The position numbers and the translations under genes were made by a program. The notes beneath the pieces are model-generated. The model was not told where the DNA came from and did not search any database. It was given only the letters and a program-made list of their open reading frames with translations. Shown in pieces: positions 54,438 through 63,191 of a stretch of 64,000 nucleotides of DNA (the first letter of the stretch is position 1; each line of letters opens with the position of its first letter). Source of the DNA: Pseudomonas multiresinivorans (GTDB lineage Bacteria > Pseudomonadota > Gammaproteobacteria > Pseudomonadales > Pseudomonadaceae); assembly GCF_012971725.1 (NCBI RefSeq), contig NZ_CP048833.1, positions 2,108,001 to 2,172,000 of the forward strand. The letters run 5' to 3'.

Positions 54438-55358
54438 TCAGATCTGCGCCGGAATCTGCGCCCGCCACGCATCCAATCCACCTGACAGGGCCCACGTACG
54501 CGGGTGTCCGAACGCCTGCAGCCGCTCCGCCAGCATCGCTGCGGAAAGCTCGTGGGGGCAGGCGCAATAGATCACCACTTCCTTGTCCTCCAGGCTGTCG
54601 CGCAGCTCGTCCAGAGCCCCGTCCAGGCTGAAGGCGATGGAGCCGGGAATCGCCTCGTCATCGAATTGCGCGCGCACATCGAGGATCAGCGGCGGCTCGC
54701 CGGCGTCCAGGCGTGCGCGCAACTCATCGACGCTGATGCGTGGAATCCGCGCGGTGCGCTTGAGCAGGCTGAAGCGTTGCCAGAGCTTCCAGGCAATGAA
54801 CAGCGCGAAGGCGCCCAGCAGCACCGCTACACCAAGGCTCGCGTACTCGGTGAGCCAACCCAGGACACGGTCCACGGCATCGCTGAAGATGCTCCCGAGC
54901 ATCAGCGCGGAACCAGCCCAGAGCGCCGCTCCTGCGCAGTCATAGGCGAGAAAGCGCGGCAGCGGCGTGCGGGTCATGCCGGCCATGGTGGTGGTCAGCG
55001 CGCTGGCACCGGGGAGGAATCGCGAGATCAGCAGCGCCCGCGGCCCGATGCGCAGGTACAGGCTCTGGCTCTGACGGATGCAGCTGTCAGGCGACAGCGA
55101 AACTTTGCACACGCTGCGCAGCATGAAGCCGCCGTAACGTCGCCCGGCGCTGAACCAGATCAAATCGGCAATCAGGCAGGCGCACACGGCCACGGCCAGC
55201 GCCTGCCCCAATGGAACACCGCTGCCTTGCAGGGCAAGAGCACCGGCGACGATCAACGCCGGATAGGCGGGAATCGGCAAGCCGAGTTGTTCCAGCAGGA
55301 CGTTGAAGAACAGCAGGGTCAGGCCGTGCTGCTGGATCAAGGGTTGCAGTTCGTGCAT
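54438..55358 (-). CDS. DedA-family membrane protein fused to a rhodanese domain
   Basis: A 306-residue fusion. Residues about 1-195 form a DedA/VTT domain (QLGLPIPAYPALIVAGAL, SRFLPGASALTTTMAGMTR), which in other bacteria moves lipid carriers across the membrane. Residues about 205-300 form a rhodanese domain (LILDVRAQFDDEAIPGSI) whose active-site loop reads YCACPHELSA, with Cys in place. DedA-rhodanese fusions occur in several pseudomonads; the reason for the link is unknown. The start is ATG at 55358 rather than the TTG at 55364. Confidence 0.85.
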   Translation of the reverse strand: MHELQPLIQQHGLTLLFFNVLLEQLGLPIPAYPALIVAGALALQGSGVPLGQALAVAVCACLIADLIWFSAGRRYGGFMLRSVCKVSLSPDSCIRQSQSLYLRIGPRALLISRFLPGASALTTTMAGMTRTPLPRFLAYDCAGAALWAGSALMLGSIFSDAVDRVLGWLTEYASLGVAVLLGAFALFIAWKLWQRFSLLKRTARIPRISVDELRARLDAGEPPLILDVRAQFDDEAIPGSIAFSLDGALDELRDSLEDKEVVIYCACPHELSAAMLAERLQAFGHPRTWALSGGLDAWRAQIPAQI

Positions 55359-55460
55359 GGGCAAACCTGAAGGCGCTGTCTTTCAGAAGTGAAGTCGGAG
55401 CATACCGCCAAAGGGGCCGACAGAAACGGCTGAAAGCCTAGTCGGGCATGGCCCTGAGCC

Positions 55461-55490
55461 TTTATGCCATAAGGAAATCAAAAGTTCCTT
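55461..55490. promoter_or_regulatory. Inverted repeats upstream of the porin gene
   Basis: Two adjacent near-palindromes: CCTTTATGCCATAAGG, and AAGGAA-N8-TTCCTT at 55471-55490, sharing the AAGG. They lie about 170-195 bp before the porin ATG in an AT-rich stretch. They are possible operators; I found no PhoB box (CTGTCAT repeats) in the 300-bp spacer. Confidence 0.35.
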
Positions 55491-55657
55491 TGTAATAAAA
55501 GTTTTATCTACGAGCAACCGATCTGAAATAACCCCTCGCCAAGATTCCCAGCAACACAAACGGGGGCCGCCAGAACGGCCTGTGCGAGTCCTTGGGGGGC
55601 GCGCAGCAGCCAGGCACTCGGCGTGTTCAACGCAAATACCATTAAGGGGAATCTTCG

Positions 55658-56974
55658 ATGATCCGTAAGCACTTCGCCGGTTACGCCGCCACTGCTCTGG
55701 CACTGGCCGTTTCCGCCCAGGCTTTCGCAGGCACAGTCACCACCGATGGCGCCGATATCGTGATCAAGACCAAAGGCGGTCTTGAAGTTGGCACCACCGA
55801 CAAGGAATTCAGCTTCAAGCTCGGTGGCCGTCTGCAAGCGGATTACAGCCGCTTCGATGGTTTCTACACCAAGAACGGCAACAACGGTGACGGCGCCTAC
55901 TTCCGCCGCGCCTACCTGGAACTGGGCGGCACTGTCTACAAAGACTGGAAATACCAGATCAACTACGACATGTCCCACAACTCCGGTAACGCTGACAACG
56001 GCTACTTCGACGAGGCTTCCTTCAGCTACACCGGCTTCAGCCCGGTAACCCTGAAGTTCGGCCGCTTCGACCCGGACTTCGGTCTGGAAAAAGCCACCAG
56101 CTCCAAGTGGGTCACCGCCACCGAGCGTACCTCCGCCTACGAACTGGCTGACTGGATCAACACCCACCAGGACGGCATGGGTGCCCAGGTTGGCGGCGTC
56201 GTCGCCAACATGGCTTACCTGGACGCCGGCGTATACGCCAAGGACGCCGACGACACCGACGGCGACAGCGTCAAGCAGTTCAACTTCCGTGGCGTGTTCG
56301 CTCCGCTGAACACCGACGGCAACGTCCTGCACATCGGTGTGGACTACGCCTACCGTGACCTGGACGACGTGGCCTTCGACTCCCGCATCCGTCCGCGTCT
56401 GGGCATGCGTGGTATCGCCACCAACGGCGGTAACGACGCTGGCGACAACGGCAACCGCGCTACCTTCGGCGGCGCCACCCTGAGCCCTGCCGGTTCCTAC
56501 AAGGACGACTCCACCTGGGGCGCTGAATTCGCCTACGCCATCGGCCCGTTCTCCGCTCAGGCCGAATACCTGAAGCGCAAGCTGAAGGCCGATGCCGATG
56601 CCTTCCAGGACATCAAGGCTGACGGCTACTACGGCCAACTGGCTTACACCATCACCGGTGAATCCCGCGTGTACAAGCTCGATGGCGCCAAGTTCGACAC
56701 CATCAAGCCGTCCAACAAGGAAATCGGTGCCTGGGAAGTCTTCTACCGTTACGACCACATCAAGGTCGATGACCCGAACGTGGTTGTGGCTACCGCTACC
56801 CGTGACGTCGGCGACACCAAGGCCAGCACCAACACCATCGGTGTGAACTGGTACGCCAACGAAGCCGTGAAGGTGTCCCTGGACTACGTTCACGTCAGCA
56901 CCGACGGCATCCGCAACGCCAACGGCGACGACGACGGCAACGGTGTCGTAACCCGTCTGCAGTACGTGTTCTAA
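55658..56974 (+). CDS. OprO/OprP-family anion porin
   Basis: A 438-residue outer-membrane porin with a signal peptide (1-24, ending QAFA), an N-terminal extension (GADIVIKTKGGLEVGT) and alternating beta-strands of a 16-stranded barrel, ending in the outer-membrane insertion signal LQYVF. FSFKLGGRLQADYSRFDGFY and FRRAYLELGGTVYKDWKYQINYD are typical of the phosphate/pyrophosphate-selective porins O and P. AAGGGGAA precedes the ATG. The gene order after the KASIII-sigma block matches P. aeruginosa oprO/oprP, but only one porin is here. Selectivity is not provable from sequence alone. Confidence 0.9.
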   Translation: MIRKHFAGYAATALALAVSAQAFAGTVTTDGADIVIKTKGGLEVGTTDKEFSFKLGGRLQADYSRFDGFYTKNGNNGDGAYFRRAYLELGGTVYKDWKYQINYDMSHNSGNADNGYFDEASFSYTGFSPVTLKFGRFDPDFGLEKATSSKWVTATERTSAYELADWINTHQDGMGAQVGGVVANMAYLDAGVYAKDADDTDGDSVKQFNFRGVFAPLNTDGNVLHIGVDYAYRDLDDVAFDSRIRPRLGMRGIATNGGNDAGDNGNRATFGGATLSPAGSYKDDSTWGAEFAYAIGPFSAQAEYLKRKLKADADAFQDIKADGYYGQLAYTITGESRVYKLDGAKFDTIKPSNKEIGAWEVFYRYDHIKVDDPNVVVATATRDVGDTKASTNTIGVNWYANEAVKVSLDYVHVSTDGIRNANGDDDGNGVVTRLQYVF

Positions 56975-57007
56975 GAACTACAGCTCTACCGTTTGACTCC
57001 TTTGTGT

Positions 57008-57037
57008 GAACCCCCGCCTCGGCGGGGGTTTTTTTAT
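57008..57037 (+). terminator. Porin gene terminator
   Basis: AACCCCCGCC-TC-GGCGGGGGTTTTTTT, 33 bp after the stop. Confidence 0.95.
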
Positions 57038-57082
57038 GGGAGTCGGAAAATTACTTGCCCATGAACGCCGGCCTCTTGCGGG

Positions 57083-57159
57083 TGCAGGAGCGGATTTATC
57101 CGCGATCGGGTGAGCCCGGCACGGCGGCCAGCCATCGCGGACGGAGTCCGCTCCTACGC
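57083..57159. repeat. REP doublet, family B
   Basis: The left arm TGCAGGAGCGGATTTATCCGCG has T to C in the GTAGG core. The right arm CGCGGACGGAGTCCGCTCCTAC keeps the consensus. It lies between the porin and the GNAT gene. Confidence 0.88.
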
Positions 57160-57169
57160 GCAGGCCGGT

Positions 57170-57634
57170 TCAGCGGAGCAAGGGGCCCGCCGGGCGCCGG
57201 CGGAATTCGAACTCGAGCAGTTCATCGAACGGATTGCCCATTTCCAGCCGCGTCCAGCCCAGCCTGATGAGGAAGGCCAGCGCCCCCAGGTTGTCCGGCC
57301 TCACGCTGGCGCGCCACAAGGGGCTGCTCTGCAGTTCCGCTCGGCTCATCACCAGCGCCATCACCGCGCGCCCAACGCCAGAGCCGCGCAGCTCCGGGCG
57401 GACGGCGAGATCGGTGACGAAATAGTACGGGTGCTCGGGGTTTGGCAGGCAGATACCCACTACCGCCACCAGAAGGTCGCCGCGCAGGATGCTGTACAGG
57501 ACTCTGTCCGGAGTGTTCAGCAGCTGTTCCAGCCAGTCACGGTCCATCGGGCCAAGCTGCGCAAAGAGCACGGGGTCGGCGAACCAGCTTTCGTACGGAG
57601 GGAAGTCTTCCGCCTGGAAAGGGCGAATCTGCAT
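57170..57634 (-). CDS. GNAT-family N-acetyltransferase
   Basis: A 154-residue acetyltransferase. The acetyl-CoA loop is VRPELRGSGVGRAVM (motif A, RxxGxG/A) after the beta-strand YYFVTDLAV; motif B is ALAFLIRLGW. Start: ATG at 57634 with GGAGAG about 9 nt upstream; an upstream GTG lacks such a site. The substrate is unknown, as usual for this family. It is divergent from the acyl-CoA dehydrogenase gene. Confidence 0.85.
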   Translation of the reverse strand: MQIRPFQAEDFPPYESWFADPVLFAQLGPMDRDWLEQLLNTPDRVLYSILRGDLLVAVVGICLPNPEHPYYFVTDLAVRPELRGSGVGRAVMALVMSRAELQSSPLWRASVRPDNLGALAFLIRLGWTRLEMGNPFDELLEFEFRRRPAGPLLR

Positions 57635-57779
57635 GCGGGCGCTCTCCGGTGCAGCTTTGGGAAGTTTCACACTCGCATCTGCTGGGCGATTGCGTCAATC
57701 GACCCTGAGCGCTCGCGTCATTGAGGCCGCGCGCGGCCAGCACCTACCCTGCGGGCACTCAACCCACCGGGAGTCGATC

Positions 57780-58919
57780 ATGCTGCGCAATCACTTCGAG
57801 ACCGAACACAACCTGTTTCGCGATGCATTCCGTTCCTTCCTCGACAAGGAAGTGGTGCCCCACCAGGAAGAATGGGAAGAAGCCGGCGTGGTGGACCGCA
57901 GCGTCTGGCGCAAGGCAGGTGAGATGGGCTTCCTGCTGCCCTGGGCGGAGGAAGAGTACGGCGGAACTGCCCTGAAGGATTTCCGCTACGAACAGATCAT
58001 GTGTGAGGAACTGGCCGCCATCAACGAGCCGGGCTTCATGATCCCGCTGCACTCGGCGCTGTGCGGCCCCTACATTGCCGAATACGGCAACGCTGAGCAG
58101 AAGGCTCGCTGGCTGCCCGGGATCATCCGTGGCGAGAGCATCCTCGCGGTGGCGATGACCGAGCCTTCCGCTGGCTCCGACCTGGCCGGCATGCGCACTA
58201 CGGCGGTGGACAAGGGCGATCACTATGTCCTCAACGGCTCCAAGGTGTTCATCTCCAACGGGCTGCTGGCGGACCTGGTCATAGTCGCGGCCAAGACTGA
58301 TCCGGCGAACAAGCACGCCATGGGCCTGTTCGTGGTCGAGCGCGGCATGCAGGGCTTCGAGCGCGGGCGCAACCTGAAGAAGCTGGGCATGAAGAGCCAG
58401 GACACCGCGGAGCTGTTCTTCAACGACGTGAAGGTGCCCAAGGAAAACCTGCTGGGCGATGCCAAGGGCGGCTTCTTCTACCTGATGAACATGCTGGCGC
58501 AGGAACGACTGACCAACGCCTGCGGCGCGGTGGCCGGCGCCGAGGCGGCACTCAATGCGACCGTCGACTACGTGAAGGAGCGCAAAGCCTTCGATCGCCC
58601 GATCGCGCACTTCCAGAACACCCGCTTCAAGCTCGCCGAGATGCGTACGCAGATCGACGTGGCGCAGGTCTTCACCGACCGCTGCGTGATGGACCACAAC
58701 CAGAAGAAGCTCACCCCCGAAGTAGCCGCCGAAGCCAAGCTGTTCACCACCGAGCTGCTCTGCAAGGTGGTCGATGAAGGCGTGCAACTGCACGGCGGCT
58801 GGGGTTACATGTGGGAGTATCCGATCTGCAAGATGTACGCGAACGCGCGCATCCAGCGCATCTTCGCCGGTACTTCGGAGATCATGAAAGAGATTATCAG
58901 CCGCGGCATGAAGCTCTGA
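57780..58919 (+). CDS. Acyl-CoA dehydrogenase
   Basis: A 379-residue FAD enzyme. The N-terminal helical domain begins LRNHFETEHNLFRDAFRSFL. The FAD/substrate motif AVAMTEPSAGSDLAGM and the C-terminal QLHGGWGYMWEYPICKMYANARIQRIFAGTSEIMKEII include the flavin- and CoA-contacting residues. The ending pattern is that of long-chain or short-branched dehydrogenases. GGGAG lies 6 nt before the ATG. The CaiB/BaiF CoA-transferase gene follows after 42 bp, suggesting an acid that is activated by CoA transfer and then desaturated. Confidence 0.9.
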   Translation: MLRNHFETEHNLFRDAFRSFLDKEVVPHQEEWEEAGVVDRSVWRKAGEMGFLLPWAEEEYGGTALKDFRYEQIMCEELAAINEPGFMIPLHSALCGPYIAEYGNAEQKARWLPGIIRGESILAVAMTEPSAGSDLAGMRTTAVDKGDHYVLNGSKVFISNGLLADLVIVAAKTDPANKHAMGLFVVERGMQGFERGRNLKKLGMKSQDTAELFFNDVKVPKENLLGDAKGGFFYLMNMLAQERLTNACGAVAGAEAALNATVDYVKERKAFDRPIAHFQNTRFKLAEMRTQIDVAQVFTDRCVMDHNQKKLTPEVAAEAKLFTTELLCKVVDEGVQLHGGWGYMWEYPICKMYANARIQRIFAGTSEIMKEIISRGMKL

Positions 58920-58961
58920 GGCGCGGCGCCCACGCATCGATTGAGCGAAACAGGAGTGCCC

Positions 58962-60143
58962 ATGAACGGCCCGCTCGCTTCCCTGAAGATCCTCGACTTC
59001 TCCACCCTGTTGCCGGGGCCGTTCGCCTCGTTGCTGCTGGCCGACATGGGCGCCCAGGTGCTGCGCGTGGAGTCGCCCTCGCGCATGGACCTGGTACGCG
59101 TTCTGCCGCCGCACGTGGACGGTACATCCGCCAGCCACGCCTACCTCAACCGCAACAAACGCTGTATCGCGCTGGATCTCAAGCAGGCCGAGGCGGTGGA
59201 AGTGGTGAAGCAATTGGTGCAGGAATACGACATCGTGCTGGAGCAATTCCGCCCCGGCGTGATGGGCAAGCTCGGCGTCGGTTACGAGGCGCTCAAGGCG
59301 ATCAACCCGAAGCTGATCTACGTATCGATCACCGGCTACGGCCAGACCGGGCCGCTGCGCGACCGTGCCGGGCATGACATCAACTACCTGGCCCTGGCCG
59401 GCGTGGCCAGCTACACCGGCCGCCGCGAGACCGGCCCATTGCCGCTGGGCGTGCAACTGGCGGACATCGGCGGTGGTTCGCTGCATGGCGTGATGGGCCT
59501 GCTGGCGGCAGTCATCCATCGGCAACAGTCGGGCGAGGGGCAGCAGGTCGACGTGAGCATGACCGACTGCGCCTTCAGCCTGCACGGTATGGCGGGGGCC
59601 GGCTATCTCGCGGCGGGAGTGGAGCCGGAGATGGAAGGCCTCGCGCTCAACGGTGGCAGCTTCTACGACTACTACCGCACCCGCGATGGCCGCTGGTTCT
59701 CGGTGGGCAGCCTGGAGCCGCAGTTCATGCAACAGTTCTGCGCCGCCATCGGCCGCCCGGAGCTGGCCGCGCGCGGGCTTTCGCCCAAGCCGGAGGAGCA
59801 GCAGGCGCTCAAGCGCGAAATCGCCATCGCTTTCGAGAAGCAGGATTTCGCCCACTGGCAGGAGCGTTTTGCCGCGCTGGACGCCTGTGTCGAGCCGATG
59901 CTGTCCCTGGCCGAGGCGGTGGAGCATCCGCAGTTGCGTGAACGGGGTGTGGTCACGCAGGTGCCCAACGGCAAGGGCGGGGCGCAACGGCAGGCGGCAT
60001 GCCCGATCCGTTTCTCCGCCGGCCTACCCGAGCCACGCCACATCGGCGCTGCGCTGGGAGCGCACACGGCAGAGGTGATGGCGGAGCTGGGCTACACCGA
60101 CGAGCAGGTCGCAGCGCTCAAGGCGGCGAAGGTCATCGCCTGA
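58962..60143 (+). CDS. CaiB/BaiF (family III) CoA-transferase
   Basis: A 393-residue transferase. LKILDFSTLLPGPFASLLLADMGAQVLRVE is the family N-terminus. The catalytic aspartate lies in GHDINYLALAG, which forms the aspartyl-CoA intermediate. It resembles alpha-methylacyl-CoA racemase relatives as well, so racemase activity is an alternative. CAGGAG lies 7 nt before the ATG at 58962. It is in one operon with the acyl-CoA dehydrogenase. Confidence 0.87.
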   Translation: MNGPLASLKILDFSTLLPGPFASLLLADMGAQVLRVESPSRMDLVRVLPPHVDGTSASHAYLNRNKRCIALDLKQAEAVEVVKQLVQEYDIVLEQFRPGVMGKLGVGYEALKAINPKLIYVSITGYGQTGPLRDRAGHDINYLALAGVASYTGRRETGPLPLGVQLADIGGGSLHGVMGLLAAVIHRQQSGEGQQVDVSMTDCAFSLHGMAGAGYLAAGVEPEMEGLALNGGSFYDYYRTRDGRWFSVGSLEPQFMQQFCAAIGRPELAARGLSPKPEEQQALKREIAIAFEKQDFAHWQERFAALDACVEPMLSLAEAVEHPQLRERGVVTQVPNGKGGAQRQAACPIRFSAGLPEPRHIGAALGAHTAEVMAELGYTDEQVAALKAAKVIA

Positions 60144-60149
60144 GTCGTA

Positions 60150-60647
60150 TCACTCGCGGCGCGTTTCGCCGGTGAAGATCAGCGTCGCGCGACAGCGCCG
60201 GCAATAGTAGCGGCGGCCCTGGGCAACCAGGTTGTGGCGCTGGGACGAGAAGGGGAATTCATTGCCCTCGCCGCAGTGGCAGCGATACAGGTAGCGAGTG
60301 GCGCGGCGGCGCTTGATCTCGTAGGTGTGGCAGCGGTCCGGCGGCAAGCCGTAGATGCCGCGCATGATCAGTTGCCACTCCTCGCCGTGGGGGCGAATGC
60401 GCGGACCGAACATCTGGTGGGCGATCAAGTGCGCCACTTCATGGGCCACGGTCTGCTGCAGGAAGTGTTCGTGGTTTTCCCGGTACAACTGCGGGTTGAA
60501 ACGCAGCAGGTTTTCATCCAGGTGGGCGACGCCGGCCTTCTGGCCGCGTAGCCGGAAGCTCACTTCCGGGCGGGGAAAGCGCCGCTGGAAGAAGGCTTCG
60601 GCCTGCTGGTAGCAGGCTTCGACGCGAGCGTTGAGCTGTTCAGGCAT
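60150..60647 (-). CDS. sprT: SprT-family zinc metalloprotease-like protein
   Basis: A 165-residue protein with the HExxH zinc motif VAHEVAHLIAHQ and a downstream H in RPHGEEW. A C-terminal zinc ribbon carries the CHCG and CRRC pairs. This is the SprT layout, related to the SPRTN protease domain that removes DNA-protein crosslinks; the bacterial function is poorly defined. Start: ATG at 60647 with GGAGA upstream; the upstream open frame passes through a REP and is not coding. Confidence 0.9.
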   Translation of the reverse strand: MPEQLNARVEACYQQAEAFFQRRFPRPEVSFRLRGQKAGVAHLDENLLRFNPQLYRENHEHFLQQTVAHEVAHLIAHQMFGPRIRPHGEEWQLIMRGIYGLPPDRCHTYEIKRRRATRYLYRCHCGEGNEFPFSSQRHNLVAQGRRYYCRRCRATLIFTGETRRE

Positions 60648-60772
60648 ACAGTGGTTCTCCGACGGGGCAAGATTATGCCGCAGTCGGCGCGCCGGTGGAG
60701 GATTTCTCGCGGCCGCTCGTCCGGGGTGCAGCTTCAGGCAAGTCGGACGAGTTTCAGGCAAGTGCCGCTCTC

Positions 60773-60833
60773 TGCAGGAGCGAGCTTGCTCGCGAACCCC
60801 GTCAGGAGGTGAAGCCGACGCCTCGCTCCTGCG
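60773..60833. repeat. REP doublet, family A, diverged
   Basis: The left arm TGCAGGAGCGAGCTTGCTCG and the shortened right arm CCTCGCTCCTGC. The T to C change in the left arm is matched by A to G in the right, so the outer stem still pairs. Confidence 0.82.
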
Positions 60834-60840
60834 AAGAGCC

Positions 60841-60875
60841 AAAAAGAAACCGGGCCACAAGGGCCCGGTTTCTTT
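60841..60875. terminator. Terminator of the Yip1-family gene
   Basis: AAGAAACCGGGCC-ACAA-GGGCCCGGTTTCTT; U-rich on the minus strand after the Yip1 stop. Confidence 0.85.
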
Positions 60876-60889
60876 TGCAGAGAGTGGAA

Positions 60890-61486
60890 TCAGGTGTATT
60901 CCGGGCCGACGCCGCTGCCCCAGAGGATGACCGACAGGGCCATCATCGCCACCAGCACCACCAGTCCTACCGCCAGCACGGAGCTGGAGAACAGGAAACC
61001 TTCATCCTTGGGAATGTTCATGAAGGTTGGGATGCCGACATAGAGCAGGTAGACGGTGTAGCAGATCGCGGCGGTGCCGATGATCATGCCCAGCCACAGG
61101 TGCGGATAGAGCGCCGCCAGGCCGCCGATGAACAGCGGAGTCGCGGTGTACGCAGCGAAGACGATGCATTGGGTCAGCGATGGCGACGCGTCGTACGTAC
61201 GAGCCATCCAGTGGATGAAGGCGCCCATCACGGCGACGCCGGCGAGCATGGCGATGTAAGTCATGATGGTCAGCTGGATCGCGCTGGCGGCCGTCAGCTT
61301 GACCGGTCCCGCATTGCCCAATACCCAGCCGACCTGCGTGGTGCCGATGTAGGCGGAAATGACCGGGATGGCAGCGAGGATCAGGACGTGGGTGAGGTAC
61401 ATGTGGCTGATGGATTCTTCTTCGCCACGGATGTCCTGCCATTCCTGATCGGGATGGGTGAAGAGCCCCCACACATGATGGATCAT
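60890..61486 (-). CDS. Yip1-family membrane protein
   Basis: A 198-residue inner-membrane protein with five hydrophobic helices (about 30-50, 68-92, 105-125, 130-155, 168-190) after an N-terminal VWGLFTHPDQEWQDI. That motif (F..P...W..I) is the Yip1-domain start. Function is unknown in bacteria. It is monocistronic with its own terminator. Confidence 0.82.
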   Translation of the reverse strand: MIHHVWGLFTHPDQEWQDIRGEEESISHMYLTHVLILAAIPVISAYIGTTQVGWVLGNAGPVKLTAASAIQLTIMTYIAMLAGVAVMGAFIHWMARTYDASPSLTQCIVFAAYTATPLFIGGLAALYPHLWLGMIIGTAAICYTVYLLYVGIPTFMNIPKDEGFLFSSSVLAVGLVVLVAMMALSVILWGSGVGPEYT

Positions 61487-61646
61487 GTCAGCATTCTCCT
61501 CTTCTTATAGAAGGTCGCCCCCCAGCGAGGCGCCGAGTACGCGTAGCCAGCGTCATCCGGTGCCCGGCCGACCTATGCGACCTTAAGTCGCAGTATAGGA
61601 ATGCCTGCAGGCCACGTCGTCCGTGGGTTTAGAGCAAATGGAAGTT

Positions 61647-62243
61647 TCACGGGCGGCTGTAATAGCGCTCCAGTATTTCCATCGCCTTGTTGATCGACTG
61701 CAATCGCGTGGTGCTGCCACCGCGATCAGGGTGGTGCTGGCTCACCAGTTGGCGGTAGCGCAGCTTGATCAGCGCGTAGTCCACCGGGCCGTCTTCCAGC
61801 TCGAAGAGTGCCAATGCCGCGGCTTTTTCCTCGTTGCCCTGCATGCGCGTCCAGAAGCTTTCCAGCAACTTCTCCACATCGCGCTCGGTGGTTTCCTTCA
61901 GATGTTTTTCATCGAGGTAATAGGCGCGCAGCGCGTCCTGTTCGCCGAGAGCCTGCACACCCTGCATATAAGGAGAGAGGCGAATCTGCAGCGGGCCGAT
62001 CTCCAGGTGCGCAGCGCCTTCTTCCCAGAGCCGGTCGCGCAGTCGATACAGCGCGTTGAACACCATGAAATGGGTACGGAACAGCACCAGCTTGTCGGTC
62101 AGCGGAAGGCTGGGCACGCGAGTGGAGTGCCGAGCCTTCAATTGCTGGATCAGCTGGAATTCGGAGATTCCTTCAGGCGCTTCCCGTAGCAACTGCAGGA
62201 GTTGGTCCGTCAGGTCGAGGGAAGGATCGAGATCGGGCATCAT
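61647..62243 (-). CDS. DnaJ-related co-chaperone
   Basis: A 198-residue protein. The N-terminal 110 residues match the DNAJ-related domain (LLREAPEGISEFQLIQQLK, LFRTHFMVFNALYRLRDRL). The C-terminus has a J-like segment with the HPD motif in VSQHHPDRGGSTTRLQSINKAMEILERYY, but only the second half of a normal J domain's pattern is strong. It probably stimulates DnaK. Two adjacent ATG codons (62243 and 62240) could serve as start. Confidence 0.85.
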   Translation of the reverse strand: MMPDLDPSLDLTDQLLQLLREAPEGISEFQLIQQLKARHSTRVPSLPLTDKLVLFRTHFMVFNALYRLRDRLWEEGAAHLEIGPLQIRLSPYMQGVQALGEQDALRAYYLDEKHLKETTERDVEKLLESFWTRMQGNEEKAAALALFELEDGPVDYALIKLRYRQLVSQHHPDRGGSTTRLQSINKAMEILERYYSRP

Positions 62244-62344
62244 GCTGTCAGATTAGCAGTAGCCCGATAGAGGGGCTGGGGTACGCGTCGCTTTGCGCGT
62301 AAAATGACCGGCTTTTCGTCTTGCCCTTCGGATTCCAGAGCACC

Positions 62345-63172
62345 ATGGCCAGCACCCTTTCGGTCAACCAGAACAAACTGCAGAAACGCCTGCGCCGCCA
62401 GGTTGGCGAAGCGGTCACCGACTTCAACATGATCGAGGACGGCGACAAGGTGATGGTTTGCCTGTCCGGCGGCAAGGACAGCTACACCCTGCTTGACATC
62501 CTGCTGTACCTGCAGAAGGTCGCCCCGATCCAGTTCGAGATCGTCGCGGTGAACATGGACCAGAAGCAGCCCGGCTTCCCCGAGCACGTGTTGCCGGCGT
62601 ACCTGGAGTCCATCGGGGTTCAGTATCACATCATCGAGAAGGACACCTACTCGGTGGTGAAGGAGAAGATCCCGGAGGGCAAGACCACCTGCTCGCTGTG
62701 CTCGCGCCTGCGCCGTGGCACCCTTTATACGTACGCCGACGAGATCGGTGCGACCAAGATGGCGCTGGGGCACCACCGCGACGACATCCTGGAAACCTTC
62801 TTCCTCAATATGTTCTACGGCGGCACCCTCAAGGCCATGCCGCCCAAGCTCCTCTCCGACGACGGCCGCAACGTGGTGATCCGCCCGCTGGCGTACTGCA
62901 ACGAGAAGGACATCGAAGCCTATTCGGTGCTCAAGGAATTCCCGATCATCCCTTGCAACCTCTGCGGCTCCCAGGAAAACCTGCAGCGCCAGGTGGTCAA
63001 GGAAATGCTGCTGGACTGGGAACGCAAGTCGCCGGGGCGCACCGAGATCATGTTCCGCGCCCTGCAGAACGTGGTGCCGTCGCAACTGGCGGACCGCAAC
63101 CTGTTCGACTTCAACAGCCTGCGCATCGACGAGAGTGCCACCCCGCGCTTCCTCGACGTAATGAACCTGTAA
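62345..63172 (+). CDS. ttcA: tRNA 2-thiocytidine(32) synthetase TtcA
   Basis: A 275-residue enzyme that thiolates C32 in tRNA using ATP and an iron-sulfur cluster. The PP-loop CLSGGKDSYTLLD is near residue 39. The cluster motif CSLCSRLRRG (CxxC) follows near 118, and the third ligand region PCNLCGSQ comes later. The frame is open to 62321 but the ATG at 62345 gives the usual N-terminus (ASTLSVNQNKLQKRLRRQVGEA). A glycosylase-like gene follows after 19 bp. Confidence 0.95.
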   Translation: MASTLSVNQNKLQKRLRRQVGEAVTDFNMIEDGDKVMVCLSGGKDSYTLLDILLYLQKVAPIQFEIVAVNMDQKQPGFPEHVLPAYLESIGVQYHIIEKDTYSVVKEKIPEGKTTCSLCSRLRRGTLYTYADEIGATKMALGHHRDDILETFFLNMFYGGTLKAMPPKLLSDDGRNVVIRPLAYCNEKDIEAYSVLKEFPIIPCNLCGSQENLQRQVVKEMLLDWERKSPGRTEIMFRALQNVVPSQLADRNLFDFNSLRIDESATPRFLDVMNL

Positions 63173-63191
63173 GACCTCGCAAGGACGCCTG

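Noticed and set aside
55383..55657. PhoB box in front of the porin
   Set aside because: Searched by eye for CTGTCAT-like direct repeats at 11-bp spacing; no acceptable match.
60648..60860. N-terminal extension of the SprT protein
   Set aside because: The upstream open frame runs through a REP doublet and lacks a ribosome-binding site; the ATG at 60647 gives the normal family start.
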